From Gemmatimonadota bacterium (GTDB lineage: Bacteria; Gemmatimonadota; Gemmatimonadetes; Longimicrobiales; Gaopeijiaceae): 64,000 nt of DNA. Location of the stretch: contig JAURER010000012.1 of the NCBI GenBank assembly GCA_030827315.1, forward strand, positions 1 to 64,000, given 5' to 3'. How positions within the stretch are numbered: the stretch's first letter is position 1; each line of letters opens with the position of its first letter. The notes under the pieces were generated by a model. It saw nothing but the letters and a program-made list of their open reading frames with translations, ran no database searches and had not been told where the DNA came from. The translations under genes were made by a program, and so were the position numbers. This document shows, piece by piece, positions 63,340-64,000 of this stretch.

Positions 63340-64000
63340 TCAGGGCTCCCACCAGCCGTCGTCCTCCTCTCCCCGTTCGAGCTCGACCACCCGACGACTC
63401 GCTTCCCAGAGCCTCTCGAGCAGCGCGGAAATCCCGGCTCGGGACACCGCGGAGAAGGCGACCATGCCCAGCGCGCCCTCTGCCTCGACCGCAGGCGCGG
63501 TCTCGTCCGGTGGGAGCAGATCAGTCTTGCTCAGGCCCACGAGGAAAGGTGTCCGCGCAAGGTCGGGCGAATACGCCTCCAGCTCGGCACGCAGGCGGTC
63601 GTACTCCGCCTGCGGGTCCTCGGCATCCACGGGAACCATGACGAGCAGCACGCGGGTTCGCTCGACGTGCCGGAGGAACTGGTGGCCGAGCCCCTTTCCC
63701 TCGTGCGCGCCCTCGATGATGCCGGGGATGTCGGCGATCACGAACGTACGGTAGTCGGAGAGCTCGACGACGCCGAGGTTCGGCTCGAGCGTCGTGAACG
63801 GGTAGGCCGCCACCTTCGGGCGCGCCGCCGTCACGGCGGACAGCAGCGTCGACTTGCCCGCGTTCGGCTCGCCGACCAGTCCGACGTCCGCGATCAGCTT
63901 GAGTTCGAGTCGAACGCGGCGTTCCTCACCCTCCTCGCCCGGCTCCCACCGGCGCGGCGCCTGGTTGGTCGACGACTTGAAGCGCGCGTTGCCGCGACCG
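63340..64000 (-). CDS. obg: GTPase Obg/CgtA, C-terminal part only
   Basis: The gene runs off the right edge, so only the G domain is visible (about 220 residues) and the glycine-rich Obg fold is mostly missing. Seen are [20 protein letters not shown] with G1 GEPNAGKST, the [13 protein letters not shown] segment, G3 [20 protein letters not shown], and G4 as GLSKTDLL, where Ser replaces the usual Asn of NKxD, and G5 FSAVSR. Obg is involved in ribosome assembly and stress responses. The stop is at 63340. Confidence 0.93.
   Translation of the reverse strand, partial: GRGNARFKSSTNQAPRRWEPGEEGEERRVRLELKLIADVGLVGEPNAGKSTLLSAVTAARPKVAAYPFTTLEPNLGVVELSDYRTFVIADIPGIIEGAHEGKGLGHQFLRHVERTRVLLVMVPVDAEDPQAEYDRLRAELEAYSPDLARTPFLVGLSKTDLLPPDETAPAVEAEGALGMVAFSAVSRAGISALLERLWEASRRVVELERGEEDDGWWEP

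Overview
This is a chromosomal window of very high GC content from a diderm (Gram-negative-type) heterotroph. The best fit is a member of the Gemmatimonadota. That is an inference from the mix of genes: TonB/ExbB/ExbD, outer-membrane-like secreted proteins, CdaA, DivIVA, a Minf_1886-family protein, a DUF4388/TPR protein, a type-2 isoleucyl-tRNA synthetase, Rex and HrcA. No rRNA is present to confirm it. Nearly all genes lie on the minus strand in long, tightly packed runs, often with 4-base stop/start overlaps (ATGA, GTGA, TTGA). Plus-strand genes are isolated: MmgE/PrpD, a DEAD-box helicase, a secreted amidohydrolase, a stomatin-like protein and one unknown protein. No transposase, integrase, phage gene, CRISPR array or rRNA was seen.

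Layout. 1-4.0 kb: a truncated secreted protein, a likely relic of a xanthine-dehydrogenase-type gene, MmgE/PrpD and an RhlE-like helicase, separated by unusually long non-coding gaps. 4.0-10.6 kb: RidA and a small membrane protein, then an apparent four-gene operon made of a DnaA-like double-ATPase protein, a DUF4388/TPR protein, a membrane-anchored HExxH protein and an NtrC-type regulator. This is the least explained system in the window. 10.6-17.1 kb: yggS-divIVA-PNP-ileS-rluD, a familiar cell-division and tRNA cluster, with a noncanonical IleRS signature motif. 17.1-19.6 kb: exbB-exbD-exbD-tonB with a recognisable promoter and a strong terminator. 19.7-26 kb: an unknown protein, GDPD, tilS, hpt, ftsH and cdaA. 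26.2-28.6 kb: a secreted amidohydrolase, a coding-like fragment, an outer-membrane-like protein and a CAU-anticodon tRNA with its terminator. 28.7-35.4 kb: slipin, enolase/ftsB, then nnrDE, thiL and plsC, and two small conserved genes.

35.4-42.7 kb: glyA with leucine dehydrogenase, acyl-CoA dehydrogenase, hydroxyacyl-CoA dehydrogenase, bioY, thiolase and an MBL-fold hydrolase. These suggest branched-chain amino acid and short-chain acyl-CoA catabolism. 42.8-47.7 kb: a DnaQ-like exonuclease, rex with a self-operator, rsmA, and a STAS/HATPase/PP2C partner-switching module. 47.7-57 kb: coaD-pta, rsmD, recJ, a coiled-coil zinc-ribbon protein, dnaG, mutS2 and yqeY, much of it in overlapping genes. 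57-64 kb: an unknown plus-strand gene, prmA, dnaJ, hrcA, hemW, dprA and truncated obg.

Functional links. Rex (NADH/NAD+ sensing) probably represses itself through an operator abutting its own -10 box. The STAS/HATPase/PP2C genes form a complete signalling cassette. ExbB, two ExbD paralogues and TonB form a complete energy-transduction unit. TilS modifies the wobble base of tRNA-Ile(CAU), and a CAU-anticodon tRNA is present although Ile2 and elongator Met cannot be told apart here. The DnaA-like/DUF4388/metalloprotease/NtrC-like operon has no assigned function and is the main candidate for an undescribed system.
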